Assembly: GCA_002842735.1 (NCBI GenBank) | Contig: PHEB01000005.1 | Span: 62,001-126,000, forward strand | Direction of reading: 5' to 3' | Source: Alphaproteobacteria bacterium HGW-Alphaproteobacteria-7 | GTDB lineage: Bacteria; Pseudomonadota; Alphaproteobacteria; Sphingomonadales; Sphingomonadaceae | Length of the DNA stretch: 64,000 nt | In this document: in pieces, positions 26,835 through 35,519 of the stretch | Numbering within the stretch: position 1 is the stretch's first letter | Layout of the letters: every line of letters starts with the position of its first letter | Program-made: the position numbers and the translations under genes | The notes under the pieces: model-generated | The model's database searches: none | What the model was told of the DNA's origin: nothing | What the model saw: the letters and a program-made list of their open reading frames with translations, nothing else

Positions 26835-28145
26835 ATGAAGATTGCGATGGTGGGTTCGGGCTATGTCGGGCTCGTATCGGGGGCGTGTTTTGCCGATTTC
26901 GGACATGACGTGGTCTGCATCGACAAGGATCAAAGCAAGATTGACCGGCTGCACGCCGGGATCATGCCGATTTATGAACCGGGCCTTGAAGCGCTGGTCG
27001 AAACCAATGTGAAGGCGGGGCGCCTGTCCTTCACCACCAGCCTTGCCGAAGGCATCAAGGGCGCGAGCGCCATCTTCATCGCAGTGGGCACCCCCAGCCG
27101 CCGCGGCGATGGCCATGCCGACCTTACCTTCGTCTATGAAGTCGCGCGCGAAGTCGGCGAACATCTGGCGGGCGATGCGGTGGTTGTTACCAAGTCGACC
27201 GTGCCGGTGGGCACCGGGGATGAGGTGGAACGGATCATCCGCGATACCGGAACCAGGCACCGCATTTCGGTGGTGTCGAACCCCGAATTCCTGCGCGAAG
27301 GCGCGGCCATCGGCGATTTCAAACGGCCTGACCGGATCGTGATCGGTGCCGAGGACGAATTCGGGCGCGAGGTAATGCGCGAAGTCTATCGCCCGCTCTA
27401 TCTCAATGAATCGCCGATCCTGTTCACCTCGCGCCGATCAAGCGAGCTGATCAAATACGCCGCCAACGCCTTCCTTGCGACCAAGATCACCTTCATCAAC
27501 GAAATGGCCGACCTGTGCGAAAAGGTCGGCGCGAATGTGCAGGACGTGTCGCGCGGGATCGGGATGGACAACCGCATCGGATCGAAGTTTCTGCACGCCG
27601 GGCCGGGTTACGGCGGATCGTGTTTCCCCAAGGACACGCTAGCGCTGCTCAAGACGGCGGAAGACTACGACAGTCCGACCCGGATCGTCGAAGCGGTGGT
27701 CAAGGTCAATGACAGTCGCAAGCGGGCAATGGGCCGCAAGGTTGTGGATGCCATCGGCGGGGTCGATGCGGCGCGCGGCAAGAAAGCGGCGCTGCTGGGC
27801 CTGACGTTCAAGCCGAACACCGATGATATGCGCGATTCGCCCGCGATTGCGGTGGCGCAGACATTGATGGACGCGGGCGTGGCGGTGGCCGCCTATGATC
27901 CCGAAGGCATGGAGCAGGCGCGCCCGCTGCTGCCCGAAGTGACGATGTGTGATGATCCCTACGCCGCGATTGACGGCGCTGATGTGATCGTGATCGTGAC
28001 CGAATGGGACGCGTTCCGCGCGCTTGATCTGAAGCGCGTTAAAGAACTCGCCGCCGCGCCGGTGCTGGTTGATCTCAGAAACATCTACAATCCCGACGAT
28101 ATGCGCGCCGCCGGGTTCACTTATCTAAGCGTGGGGCGGGCCTGA
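26835..28145 (+). CDS. ugd: UDP-glucose 6-dehydrogenase
   Basis: 436 residues. It oxidises UDP-glucose to UDP-glucuronate with two NAD+, supplying polysaccharide synthesis. The N-terminal Rossmann motif GSGYVGLVSG is at 7-16, followed by VGTPS, the STVPVGT and NPEFLREG substrate loops, the central helix, the catalytic Cys263 in GYGGSCFPKD, and C-terminal GLTFKPNTDDMRDSPA. Full length. It may supply precursors for the exopolysaccharide pathway suggested by the NfrB-like gene, though it is not linked to it. Confidence 0.96.
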   Translation: MKIAMVGSGYVGLVSGACFADFGHDVVCIDKDQSKIDRLHAGIMPIYEPGLEALVETNVKAGRLSFTTSLAEGIKGASAIFIAVGTPSRRGDGHADLTFVYEVAREVGEHLAGDAVVVTKSTVPVGTGDEVERIIRDTGTRHRISVVSNPEFLREGAAIGDFKRPDRIVIGAEDEFGREVMREVYRPLYLNESPILFTSRRSSELIKYAANAFLATKITFINEMADLCEKVGANVQDVSRGIGMDNRIGSKFLHAGPGYGGSCFPKDTLALLKTAEDYDSPTRIVEAVVKVNDSRKRAMGRKVVDAIGGVDAARGKKAALLGLTFKPNTDDMRDSPAIAVAQTLMDAGVAVAAYDPEGMEQARPLLPEVTMCDDPYAAIDGADVIVIVTEWDAFRALDLKRVKELAAAPVLVDLRNIYNPDDMRAAGFTYLSVGRA

Positions 28146-28229
28146 ACACTGCGGCTTATCCCGCCCGGTGTAACCTCCCGCCAGCCCCCTGCGTAAACTC
28201 TAATACAACACCATTGGAGAACGTAAGGA

Positions 28230-29729
28230 ATGATCGCTATTTTCGATGTGCTGGCAACAGCCTTCATTTTCGTGATCGGCCTGGCCGCGCTTGGGTTGGT
28301 GATTATCTTCATCGTCGACCGGATCCAGACCGTCGACGCGATTCGCCGCAATTACCCGGTGATCGGTCGGATGCGGCCGATACTCTCCAACCTTGGCGAA
28401 TTCTTCCGCCAGTATTTCTTTGCGATGGACCGCGAAGAAATGCCGTTCAACCGGGCGCAGCGCGAATGGGTCTATAGCGCGGCACAGCACGAATCGACCA
28501 ATGTCGCCTTCGGTTCGACCCGCAATCTCGAACCGGTGGGCACGCCGATTTTCATCAATTGCCCTTGGCCGACGCTGGACGAAGACGCGGTTGAGGCCGC
28601 GCCGATGATCATCGGAGCAGAGGCCGCGCGGATCCCGTTCGAAGCGCCTTCGTTGTTCAACATTTCGGGGATGAGCTACGGTGCCTTGTCGACCCCGGCG
28701 GTGCGTGCGCTGTCCAATGGGGCAAAGATGGCCGGATGCTGGATGAACACCGGCGAAGGTGGCCTTGCCCCCTATCATCTGGAAGGCGGATGCGATGTCG
28801 TGTTCCAGATCGGCACCGCCAAATATGGCGTGCGCGATGAAGTTGGCAATCTGTCGGATGGCAAGTTGCGCGAAATTGCCGGGTATGAACAGGTGCGAAT
28901 GTTCGAATTGAAACTGGCGCAGGGGGCCAAACCGGGCAAGGGCGGGATTCTGCCGGGGGCCAAGGTCAACGCCGAAATCGCCGCGATCCGCGGCATTCCC
29001 GAAGGCGAGGATTCGATCTCGCCCAACCGCCACACCGACATCGGCAACATCGACGAACTGCTCGACAAAATTGCCCATATTCGTGAAGTTACCGGCAAGC
29101 CGGTCGGGTTCAAGACGGTGATCGGAGCCTATGGCTGGATCGAGGAACTGTTCGCGGAAATCAACCGCCGGGGCGCGGCCACTGCGCCCGATTTCATCAC
29201 CGTCGATGGCGGCGATGGCGGCACTGGCGCGGCACCTTTGCCGTTGATCGACAACGTCGGGCTGGCGCTGCGCGAAGCCTTGCCGATGCTGGTCGACCTG
29301 CGCGATGCGGCGGGGCTGAAAGACCGCATCCGCATCATCGCGTCGGGCAAGCTGGTAACTCCGGCTGACGTCGCCTGGGCGATTTGCGCCGGGGCCGATT
29401 TCGTGATTTCGGCGCGCGGATTCATGTTCGCGCTCGGCTGCATTCAGGCGATGAAGTGCGACAAGAACACCTGCCCGACCGGCATCACCACCCATGATCC
29501 GGCGCTGCAACGCGGGCTTGATCCCGCCAACAAGGCGGTGCGGGTGGCGAACTTTGTGACGCAAATGCGCAAGGAAGTCGGCATGATCGCGCATAGCTGC
29601 GGCGTATCCGAACCGCGCCGATTGCGACGCTATCACGTGCGGTTGGTCTGCGCGGATGGGCGTTCACGGCCGCTGAATGAGCTTTATCCGCCGATGATGC
29701 CCAGACAGAATGAGCCTGCGCTGGTATAA
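28230..29729 (+). CDS. Membrane-anchored FMN-binding glutamate-synthase-family protein
   Basis: 499 residues. An N-terminal membrane segment (about 7-30) precedes a domain matching the FMN and iron-sulfur part of the glutamate synthase large subunit: GMSYGALSTPAVRALS near 150, NTGEGGLAPYH, PGAKVNAEIAAIRGIPEG, the TVDGGDGGTGAAPL FMN phosphate loop near 320, and the CDKNTCPTGITT cluster-binding block near 410. There is no glutaminase domain. Such stand-alone proteins are widespread and their substrate is not established, so glutamate synthesis should not be assumed. Single gene. Confidence 0.85.
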   Translation: MIAIFDVLATAFIFVIGLAALGLVIIFIVDRIQTVDAIRRNYPVIGRMRPILSNLGEFFRQYFFAMDREEMPFNRAQREWVYSAAQHESTNVAFGSTRNLEPVGTPIFINCPWPTLDEDAVEAAPMIIGAEAARIPFEAPSLFNISGMSYGALSTPAVRALSNGAKMAGCWMNTGEGGLAPYHLEGGCDVVFQIGTAKYGVRDEVGNLSDGKLREIAGYEQVRMFELKLAQGAKPGKGGILPGAKVNAEIAAIRGIPEGEDSISPNRHTDIGNIDELLDKIAHIREVTGKPVGFKTVIGAYGWIEELFAEINRRGAATAPDFITVDGGDGGTGAAPLPLIDNVGLALREALPMLVDLRDAAGLKDRIRIIASGKLVTPADVAWAICAGADFVISARGFMFALGCIQAMKCDKNTCPTGITTHDPALQRGLDPANKAVRVANFVTQMRKEVGMIAHSCGVSEPRRLRRYHVRLVCADGRSRPLNELYPPMMPRQNEPALV

Positions 29730-29762
29730 GCGCTCGCTCAACTCACCGCTGCTGTAGAGCCG

Positions 29763-30125
29763 TCACCCCGCCTTATCGACATATTGATCGTAAGCTTCGA
29801 GCGCCTGCGCAGCATACATCGCGCTTGGCCCGGCGCCCATGTAAACCGCAAGCCCGATGGTCTCGGCAATCTCCCCGCGGGTCGCACCATGTTTACGCGC
29901 ACCTTCGACGTGGTAGGTGATGCACGGATCGCACCGCACCGCGACTGAAATCGCGACAGCCAGCAACTCTTTGATCTTGGGATCAAGCTCGCCTTCGGAA
30001 TGCGCAGCCCCACCCATTTCGCGGAACGCTTTCATTACGCCGGGCGCGGCCTTGTGCAATTCGCGGATAGCGGGGGTTAGATTGGCCGCCATCGCGGGCC
30101 AGTCCTTGAATTGGGTATCGGACAT
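29763..30125 (-). CDS. Carboxymuconolactone decarboxylase / AhpD-like protein
   Basis: 120 residues of all-helical AhpD fold with the redox motif CDPCITYH (Cys65, Cys68, His72). The CxxC plus nearby His and the upstream Glu in the KIKELLAVAI helix form the peroxidase relay known in AhpD. It may reduce peroxides or act as a disulfide partner; gamma-carboxymuconolactone decarboxylase activity is unlikely because no aromatic catabolism genes are near. Single gene. Confidence 0.88.
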   Translation of the reverse strand: MSDTQFKDWPAMAANLTPAIRELHKAAPGVMKAFREMGGAAHSEGELDPKIKELLAVAISVAVRCDPCITYHVEGARKHGATRGEIAETIGLAVYMGAGPSAMYAAQALEAYDQYVDKAG

Positions 30126-30220
30126 GATCGGTTCCCTGATTGTTGAGTGCCGCTGCTCAACACCAGTTGAGCGCTACGGACATTGATCGGGATCAAATTT
30201 CAGCGTGCGCAATTCATATC

Positions 30221-30652
<432 letters not shown>

Positions 30653-30659
30653 CCCCGCG

Positions 30660-30688
30660 CATATAGGCGCAGCGTCAGGAATTGGCAA
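30660..30688 (-). promoter_or_regulatory. Sigma-70-type promoter of rnpB
   Basis: TTGCCA and TATATG separated by exactly 17 bases on the minus strand. The predicted transcription start, seven or eight bases after the -10, coincides with the 5' end of RNase P RNA deduced from its P1 helix. Confidence 0.75.
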
Positions 30689-30700
30689 AGGTTCGCGCGA

Positions 30701-31393
30701 TCAATCTTCGCTGCCTGCCAGCAGCACCTTCCAGATCAACGCGCCCAAGGCCGCGCCGGCCAGTGGTGCAACCCAGAACAGCCACAACTGCCCCACCGCT
30801 GCCGTCTCAGCATAAAACGCCACCCCGGTCGAACGCGCCGGATTGACCGAGGTGTTGGTCACCGGGATCGAGATCAGGTGGATCAGCGTAAGCGCAAGGC
30901 CAATCGCAATCGGGGCAAAGCCCGCAGGCACCTTGGACGACGTCGCGCCAAGGATCACGATCAGGAAGCCCGCGGTCAGCACCACTTCGATCACCAGCGC
31001 CGCCTGCATCGAATAGCCGCCGGGCGACAACTCACCATAACCGTTGGAGGCAAAGCCCCCGGCTTCAAACCCCGGCATCCCGCTGGCGATCACGAACAAT
31101 ACGCCCGCGGCCGTGAACGAGCCCAGCACCTGCGCCGCCCAGTAAGGCGCCAGTTCGCCCCACGAAAACCGCCCGCCAATCGCAAGGCCAAGCGACACCG
31201 CCGGGTTGAAATGACCGCCCGATATGCCGCCTACCGCATAGGCCATCGTCAGCACCGTCAGCCCGAACGCCAGAGCCACGCCCGCAAAGCCGATCCCCAG
31301 TTCGGGGAAGCCCGCCGCCAGCACCGCCGCTCCGCAGCCCCCGAACACCAGCCAGAATGTGCCGAAAAACTCGGCCGCCAATTTCTTTGTCAT
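30701..31393 (-). CDS. aqpZ: Aquaporin Z-type water channel
   Basis: 230 residues with six membrane helices and the two pore NPA motifs: HFNPAVS with Asn63 and SVNPARS with Asn184. The selectivity residues HFN and the Arg following the second NPA are in place, and the overall length and [18 protein letters not shown] loops match AqpZ rather than glycerol facilitators. It conducts water across the inner membrane. The ATG at 31393 begins [12 protein letters not shown]. The frame continues upstream without support. Confidence 0.93.
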   Translation of the reverse strand: MTKKLAAEFFGTFWLVFGGCGAAVLAAGFPELGIGFAGVALAFGLTVLTMAYAVGGISGGHFNPAVSLGLAIGGRFSWGELAPYWAAQVLGSFTAAGVLFVIASGMPGFEAGGFASNGYGELSPGGYSMQAALVIEVVLTAGFLIVILGATSSKVPAGFAPIAIGLALTLIHLISIPVTNTSVNPARSTGVAFYAETAAVGQLWLFWVAPLAGAALGALIWKVLLAGSED

Positions 31394-31461
31394 GTTACTC
31401 TCCCTCTCATCGCCCGCCGGATCCCAATCCCGGCTGAACCTTTTGCATACCCTTACCGCCG

Positions 31462-32175
31462 CTATCGCGTGCGCCCCTGATCGCGGTCTAACAGCAATTG
31501 CCACAGGATTGCGGCCAACTCGCCATCCACCACGCCGGTGATGAGTTCGGGCCGCCAGCGCCTCTCGAAGGCTTCGACCGCCTTGTGCCCATCGGTAATG
31601 TCATAACCAAACCGTTCGAGCGCGAGGTAGAATGCGCCATCATTGGGAAACGGATTGCCCGCCATCAGGCTGGTCGGGCGCGGCAGGCACAGGTTGTATT
31701 GTGCCAGCCGATCCCACGGGAACAGCTCACCCGGATCGAGTTTGCGCATCGGCGCGACGCAGGAATGCCCCACCACATTGGCGCGCGGAATGTCATACTG
31801 CTGCACGATCCGCGCCAGCAGCGGCAACAGCGCATCGATCTGCGCATCGGCAAATCCGCGATAGCCAAGGCCGTGGCCGGGATGATCCAGCTCGATCCCG
31901 ATGCTGGCCGAATTGACATCGGGAATGCCCCGCCAGAACGATGCGCCCGCGTGCCACGCGCGGGCGTGTTCCGGCACCAGCCGCACAACGCCGCCTTCTT
32001 CGGTGATCAGGTAATGCGCGCTGACTTTGGCTTCGGGGTCGGTTAGCCGCTCGATCGCCGCGCCAACCGGCTTCATTTCGGTGTAATGCAGCACCACCAT
32101 CGAAATCGGCAAGGCGCGCTCATCATGGTTGGGCGAGAGGCGTTCTTCGTGAACCAGTTCGTCCTCGCCCGCCAT
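31462..32175 (-). CDS. N-acetylmuramoyl-L-alanine amidase (AmpD/amidase_2)
   Basis: 237 residues. The amidase_2 domain carries zinc ligands His30 (VVLHYTEM), His137 (VVGHSCVAP) and Asp147 ([11 protein letters not shown]), with the central Glu in [10 protein letters not shown]. No signal peptide is present, so it probably works in the cytoplasm on recycled anhydro-muropeptides, as AmpD does. A C-terminal helical region of about 70 residues (from [12 protein letters not shown]) resembles the peptidoglycan-binding-type domain found in the longer members. It precedes chpT's end by ten bases on the same strand. Confidence 0.9.
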   Translation of the reverse strand: MAGEDELVHEERLSPNHDERALPISMVVLHYTEMKPVGAAIERLTDPEAKVSAHYLITEEGGVVRLVPEHARAWHAGASFWRGIPDVNSASIGIELDHPGHGLGYRGFADAQIDALLPLLARIVQQYDIPRANVVGHSCVAPMRKLDPGELFPWDRLAQYNLCLPRPTSLMAGNPFPNDGAFYLALERFGYDITDGHKAVEAFERRWRPELITGVVDGELAAILWQLLLDRDQGRTR

Positions 32176-32184
32176 CTGCGTTCC

Positions 32185-32838
32185 TTATCCGATCATGCCG
32201 TCAGGCTCAGGCAGCACCGCACCCAGCACCAGCGCGCCATCGCCCAGCTTGTATTGCAACCCGCCGTCCATCTCCTCGGCCAGCACCGCGATCATGTGCG
32301 CGGCGGCGGTGCGACTGGTGATTTCAGCAGGCGCAAGGTCGCCCTGCAACGCGCGGCCGATGGTTTCATCAAACGCGATCCGGTCGCCGCGCGCGCGCGC
32401 CACGATTTCCACCGCGCCATCGCGCCGTTCCGCCCCGATATCGAGCGTGCCGCCGCGCACCAGCGCATCCAGCGCAATCTGCGCCAAGTTGAGCAGCACC
32501 TTGACCGCCGGTTTGGGCAGGCTCGGTTCGGCAATCGCCCAGTGGATCTCCACCCGCTTGGCATCCGAAGCGAGCGCGTCGATCACACTTTTGGCCTCGT
32601 CAATCGGGATCGCTTCGCCAAATCCGCCCGCCGCGCCGAATGCGAGGCGGAAGAACTTGAGCTTGTCGGTGCTGATCCGCGCCGATTGTTCGAGCAGTTC
32701 CATGCAGCGCCCGCGCATTTCCGGGTCTTGTTCATCGGCGAGCAGTTCCAGCCCGTTGGCAAGCGCGCCAACGGGGGACAACATATCGTGGCACAGGCGC
32801 GAACACAGCATCGCGGCAAGATCGGTCTGGGACATCAT
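32185..32838 (-). CDS. chpT: Histidine phosphotransferase ChpT
   Basis: 217 residues, a degenerate histidine-kinase-like dimer: the phospho-accepting His17 lies in LCSRLCHDMLSPVGALANGLEL, and the C-terminal half resembles an ATPase domain without the nucleotide motifs. In Caulobacter and relatives ChpT passes phosphate from CckA to CtrA and CpdR, controlling cell cycle and motility. It sits between the JAMM protease and AmpD-like amidase genes, all minus strand with about ten-base gaps, suggesting one operon. Confidence 0.9.
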   Translation of the reverse strand: MMSQTDLAAMLCSRLCHDMLSPVGALANGLELLADEQDPEMRGRCMELLEQSARISTDKLKFFRLAFGAAGGFGEAIPIDEAKSVIDALASDAKRVEIHWAIAEPSLPKPAVKVLLNLAQIALDALVRGGTLDIGAERRDGAVEIVARARGDRIAFDETIGRALQGDLAPAEITSRTAAAHMIAVLAEEMDGGLQYKLGDGALVLGAVLPEPDGMIG

Positions 32839-32847
32839 GCGGCGGTT

Positions 32848-33243
32848 CTAGCTTTCGATTTTGGTAAAGGAAAGAGCGACAAAATCCGCATCCCCATCGC
32901 GCCATAACCGCACCTCATCGCCCGCGATGATCGCCCAGATGCGGCCATCATGCGCGGCCATCGCGCGGTCGGTGGCGGAAGGTTCGGGCGCGCCAGTGGG
33001 GTGCGAATGGAAATAGCCCAAGACCTGCGCCCCGCCCGCGCGCGCGGCCCGGTGCGCGTCGATCAGCGCCTGCGGGTCGATGTCGAAATGGGTGGCGGGT
33101 GCGGGGTGGACATTGGCGGTTTCGCGCGCTGCGGTGATCCGCGCGCCCTCCCCCAGCAACAACCCGCACGCCTCCTGCGGATGGGCAGCGGCAGCGGCGG
33201 CGCGCATGGCGGTAAGGGCATCCCTTGTCACTTCGAGTTCCAT
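32848..33243 (-). CDS. JAMM/MPN metalloprotease (Mov34 family)
   Basis: 131 residues with the complete JAMM zinc signature: Glu24 in HPQEACGLLLG, His79 and His81 in HSHP, then Ser89 and Asp92 with the exact H-x7-S-x2-D spacing. Bacterial stand-alone members cleave the C-terminal tails of sulfur-carrier or ubiquitin-like proteins (as in Mec+ and CysO systems) or act as unknown peptidases. No ThiS/MoaD-like gene is adjacent. ATG at 33243 starts the conserved domain; the gene is divergent from rluD with only 16 bases between starts. Confidence 0.87.
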   Translation of the reverse strand: MELEVTRDALTAMRAAAAAAHPQEACGLLLGEGARITAARETANVHPAPATHFDIDPQALIDAHRAARAGGAQVLGYFHSHPTGAPEPSATDRAMAAHDGRIWAIIAGDEVRLWRDGDADFVALSFTKIES

Positions 33244-33259
33244 CAAGCATGGCCATAGC

Positions 33260-34213
33260 ATGTCCGTTCCCGAAATCATCACCGGCACCATCCTTTCCCC
33301 CGCCCGGCTCGACAAGGCCTTGGCCGACGCCACCGGGCTTTCGCGCGCGCGGGTGCAGGGCTTGATTGACGATGGCCGGGTGGAGGTTGCGGGCAAGCTG
33401 GCTGTCTCAGCCTCGGCCAAAGTCGCGGCCGATACGCCGTTCCGCATCGAAATCCCGCCCGCCATTGCCGCCGAAGCCGCGCCCGAAGACATCGCGCTGA
33501 CGGTCGTCTACGAAGACGAACACCTGATCGTGATCGACAAACCAGCAGGCATGGTCGTCCACCCGGCGGCGGGGAACTACACCGGCACGCTGGTCAATGC
33601 GCTTCTGCATCACTGCGCCCAAAATGGTGGGGGCCAACTTTCCGGCATCGGCGGTGTCGCACGGCCCGGTATCGTCCACCGGATCGACAAGGACACGTCC
33701 GGCCTGCTGGTAGTCGTCAAAAGCGATACCGCGCACGAAGGGCTTGCCGCGCAATTTGCCGCGCATACCGTCCACCGCCGCTATCTCGCGGTGTGCGCCG
33801 GTCACCCCTCGCCGTCCGAAGGCACGATCGACGCGCGGGTTGGACGGTCGGACGCTGACCGAAAGAAAATGACGGTGCTGCCCAACAATTCCTCACGCGG
33901 GAAAACGGCGGTTACGCATTACAAGCTGATTGAACGGTTCGATCACGCCGCCTTGATCGAATGCCGCCTTGAAACCGGCAGGACCCACCAGGTGCGCGTT
34001 CACTTTGCATCAATCGGTCATGCCCTATTGGGAGATCCTGCTTATGCCCGCATCCCAAAGCCGCTGCGTCCCGTATTTGAAGAATTGGGGTTCACCCGGC
34101 AGGCGCTGCACGCAGCCGAGCTGGGGTTTGTCCATCCAGTGAACGGTGAAATGCTCCATTTCCGCAGTGATCTGCCCCGCGATATGCAGGAACTGATCGA
34201 CCAACTGCGATAA
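33260..34213 (+). CDS. rluD: RluD-type 23S rRNA pseudouridine synthase
   Basis: 317 residues with an N-terminal S4 domain (LDKALADATGLSRARVQGLIDDGRVEV) and the catalytic HRIDKDTSG at 140-148 (Asp144), followed by EGTIDARVGR and TGRTHQVRVHF. This fits RluD, which modifies helix 69 of 23S rRNA; the DRKKMTV motif supports RluD over RluC. It is followed by rpoH, an association common in alphaproteobacteria. ATG at 33260 begins the recognisable N-terminus. Confidence 0.9.
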   Translation: MSVPEIITGTILSPARLDKALADATGLSRARVQGLIDDGRVEVAGKLAVSASAKVAADTPFRIEIPPAIAAEAAPEDIALTVVYEDEHLIVIDKPAGMVVHPAAGNYTGTLVNALLHHCAQNGGGQLSGIGGVARPGIVHRIDKDTSGLLVVVKSDTAHEGLAAQFAAHTVHRRYLAVCAGHPSPSEGTIDARVGRSDADRKKMTVLPNNSSRGKTAVTHYKLIERFDHAALIECRLETGRTHQVRVHFASIGHALLGDPAYARIPKPLRPVFEELGFTRQALHAAELGFVHPVNGEMLHFRSDLPRDMQELIDQLR

Positions 34214-34228
34214 TCTGATCGATGAAAG

Positions 34229-34258
34229 TTGCACACAACTGCAAAGAATCAGTCTATA
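34229..34258 (+). promoter_or_regulatory. Possible promoter of rpoH
   Basis: TTGCAC and TCTATA separated by 18 bases, lying in an AT-richer patch about 80 bases upstream of the rpoH start and just after the rluD stop. The match is moderate and no -35/-10 conservation can be tested here. Confidence 0.35.
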
Positions 34259-34338
34259 TGTAACCCCGTGGCCCAGTTCGCCGGATGCCCATCAGGGGTT
34301 CGGCGCAAGCGGTCGACACAAGAAAGGTTAGGCCAATA

Positions 34339-35259
34339 GTGACCAAGTCCCAAAGTGCACGAAAGAAGCCCACTCCGCTCCCGGCGCTTAACGGTGAGCA
34401 GAGTCTGAATCGTTACCTCACCGAAATCCGCAAGTTCCCGGTCTTGACCGCCGAGCAGGAATATATGCTCGCCAAACGGTATCAGGAACACGAAGATCCC
34501 GAAGCAGCAGCCCAGCTTGTTTCCAGCCACCTGCGGCTCGTCGCGAAGATCGCGATGGGATACCGCGGCTATGGCCTGCCCGTCGCTGACCTCATTTCCG
34601 AAGGCAATGTCGGGTTGATGCAGGGCGTCAAGAAATTCGAACCCGATCGCGGTTTCCGCCTCGCGACCTACGCGATGTGGTGGATCAAAGCCTCGATGCA
34701 GGAATTTATCCTGCGGTCGTGGAGCCTTGTCAAAATGGGCACCACCGCAGCGCAGAAAAAACTGTTCTTCAACCTGCGCCGCATGAAAAAGCAGCTCGAA
34801 GCCTACGAAGACAGCGACCTTTCGCCAGAGGACGTGACCAAGATCGCCACCGATCTGGGCGTGCCCGAACAGGAAGTCGTCAACATGAACCGCCGGATGA
34901 TGATGGGCGGCGATGCCTCGCTCAACGTCAGCTTGCGCGGGGACGAAGAAGGCGCGGGCGAATGGCAGGACTGGCTGACCGATGATCGCCCCCTGCAGGA
35001 CGAAACCGTGGCAGAGGCTGAGGAATCGCAAATGCGCATGGAAATGCTCGCCGAAGCGATGGGCAGCCTGAATGATCGCGAACGCCACATCCTCACCGAA
35101 CGGCGGTTGACCGACAAGCCGCAGACGCTCGAAGAACTGAGCCAGGCCTACGACGTCAGCCGCGAACGCATCCGCCAGATCGAAGTGCGCGCGTTTGAAA
35201 AACTGCAAAAGGCAATGCAGCGGATCGCGGGTGAACGGCTGATGCCAGGGATGGCTTGA
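34339..35259 (+). CDS. rpoH: Heat-shock sigma factor RpoH (sigma-32)
   Basis: 306 residues. Region 1.2/2 (LNRYLTEIRKFPVLTAEQEY, DLISEGNVGLMQGVKKFEPDRGFRLATYA), the RpoH box QKKLFFNLR at 139-147 that is specific to this subfamily, and region 4 with SRERIRQIEVRAFEKLQ are all clear. It directs transcription of chaperone and protease genes on heat shock; clpP and clpX, likely targets, lie 6 kb downstream. The start is a GTG at 34339 with an AGG-containing ribosome site; a longer ATG-initiated frame from 34285 lacks conserved sequence. A strong terminator follows. Confidence 0.94.
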   Translation: MTKSQSARKKPTPLPALNGEQSLNRYLTEIRKFPVLTAEQEYMLAKRYQEHEDPEAAAQLVSSHLRLVAKIAMGYRGYGLPVADLISEGNVGLMQGVKKFEPDRGFRLATYAMWWIKASMQEFILRSWSLVKMGTTAAQKKLFFNLRRMKKQLEAYEDSDLSPEDVTKIATDLGVPEQEVVNMNRRMMMGGDASLNVSLRGDEEGAGEWQDWLTDDRPLQDETVAEAEESQMRMEMLAEAMGSLNDRERHILTERRLTDKPQTLEELSQAYDVSRERIRQIEVRAFEKLQKAMQRIAGERLMPGMA

Positions 35260-35311
35260 CCCACTCCAGGTCCGCCTAGACCCCCGCTAGACCCCGCTTA
35301 GGTTGCAATAG

Positions 35312-35345
35312 AAAGGGCGCTGCGAGTGATCGCGGCGCCCTTTTC
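35312..35345 (+). terminator. Rho-independent terminator after rpoH
   Basis: Stem AAGGGCGC/GCGCCCTT with a 14-base loop, followed by a T-run, 50 bases beyond the rpoH stop. It closes the rluD-rpoH region. Confidence 0.85.
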
Positions 35346-35359
35346 GTATGATGCAGCAA

Positions 35360-35375
35360 TGTTTCACGTGAAACA
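35360..35375. other. Perfect 16-bp parS-like centromere site
   Basis: TGTTTCACGTGAAACA is a perfect palindrome and matches the chromosomal parS core bound by ParB proteins across bacteria (B. subtilis consensus TGTTNCACGTGAAACA). It lies in a non-coding gap between the rpoH terminator and the monooxygenase gene. parS sites cluster near oriC, so the window may be within the origin-proximal part of the chromosome. I found no second copy in the window. Confidence 0.85.
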
Positions 35376-35519
35376 TTTGCGGAACATCGTGCGGCCGCTT
35401 GCCACTTCAACGGTGCCGGATCCAGCACCGCCGCCATCACGCGGCGGGCCGCCTCGTGTTTGATCCGCCGCAAGGTTGGCCTGCTGGAAAGCGTCTAGCG
35501 CCCAACGCTGGAGGTGCGT

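Noticed and set aside
35276..35510. Short open frames in the gap between rpoH and the monooxygenase gene
   Set aside because: They overlap the terminator and the parS-like site and have no family resemblance.
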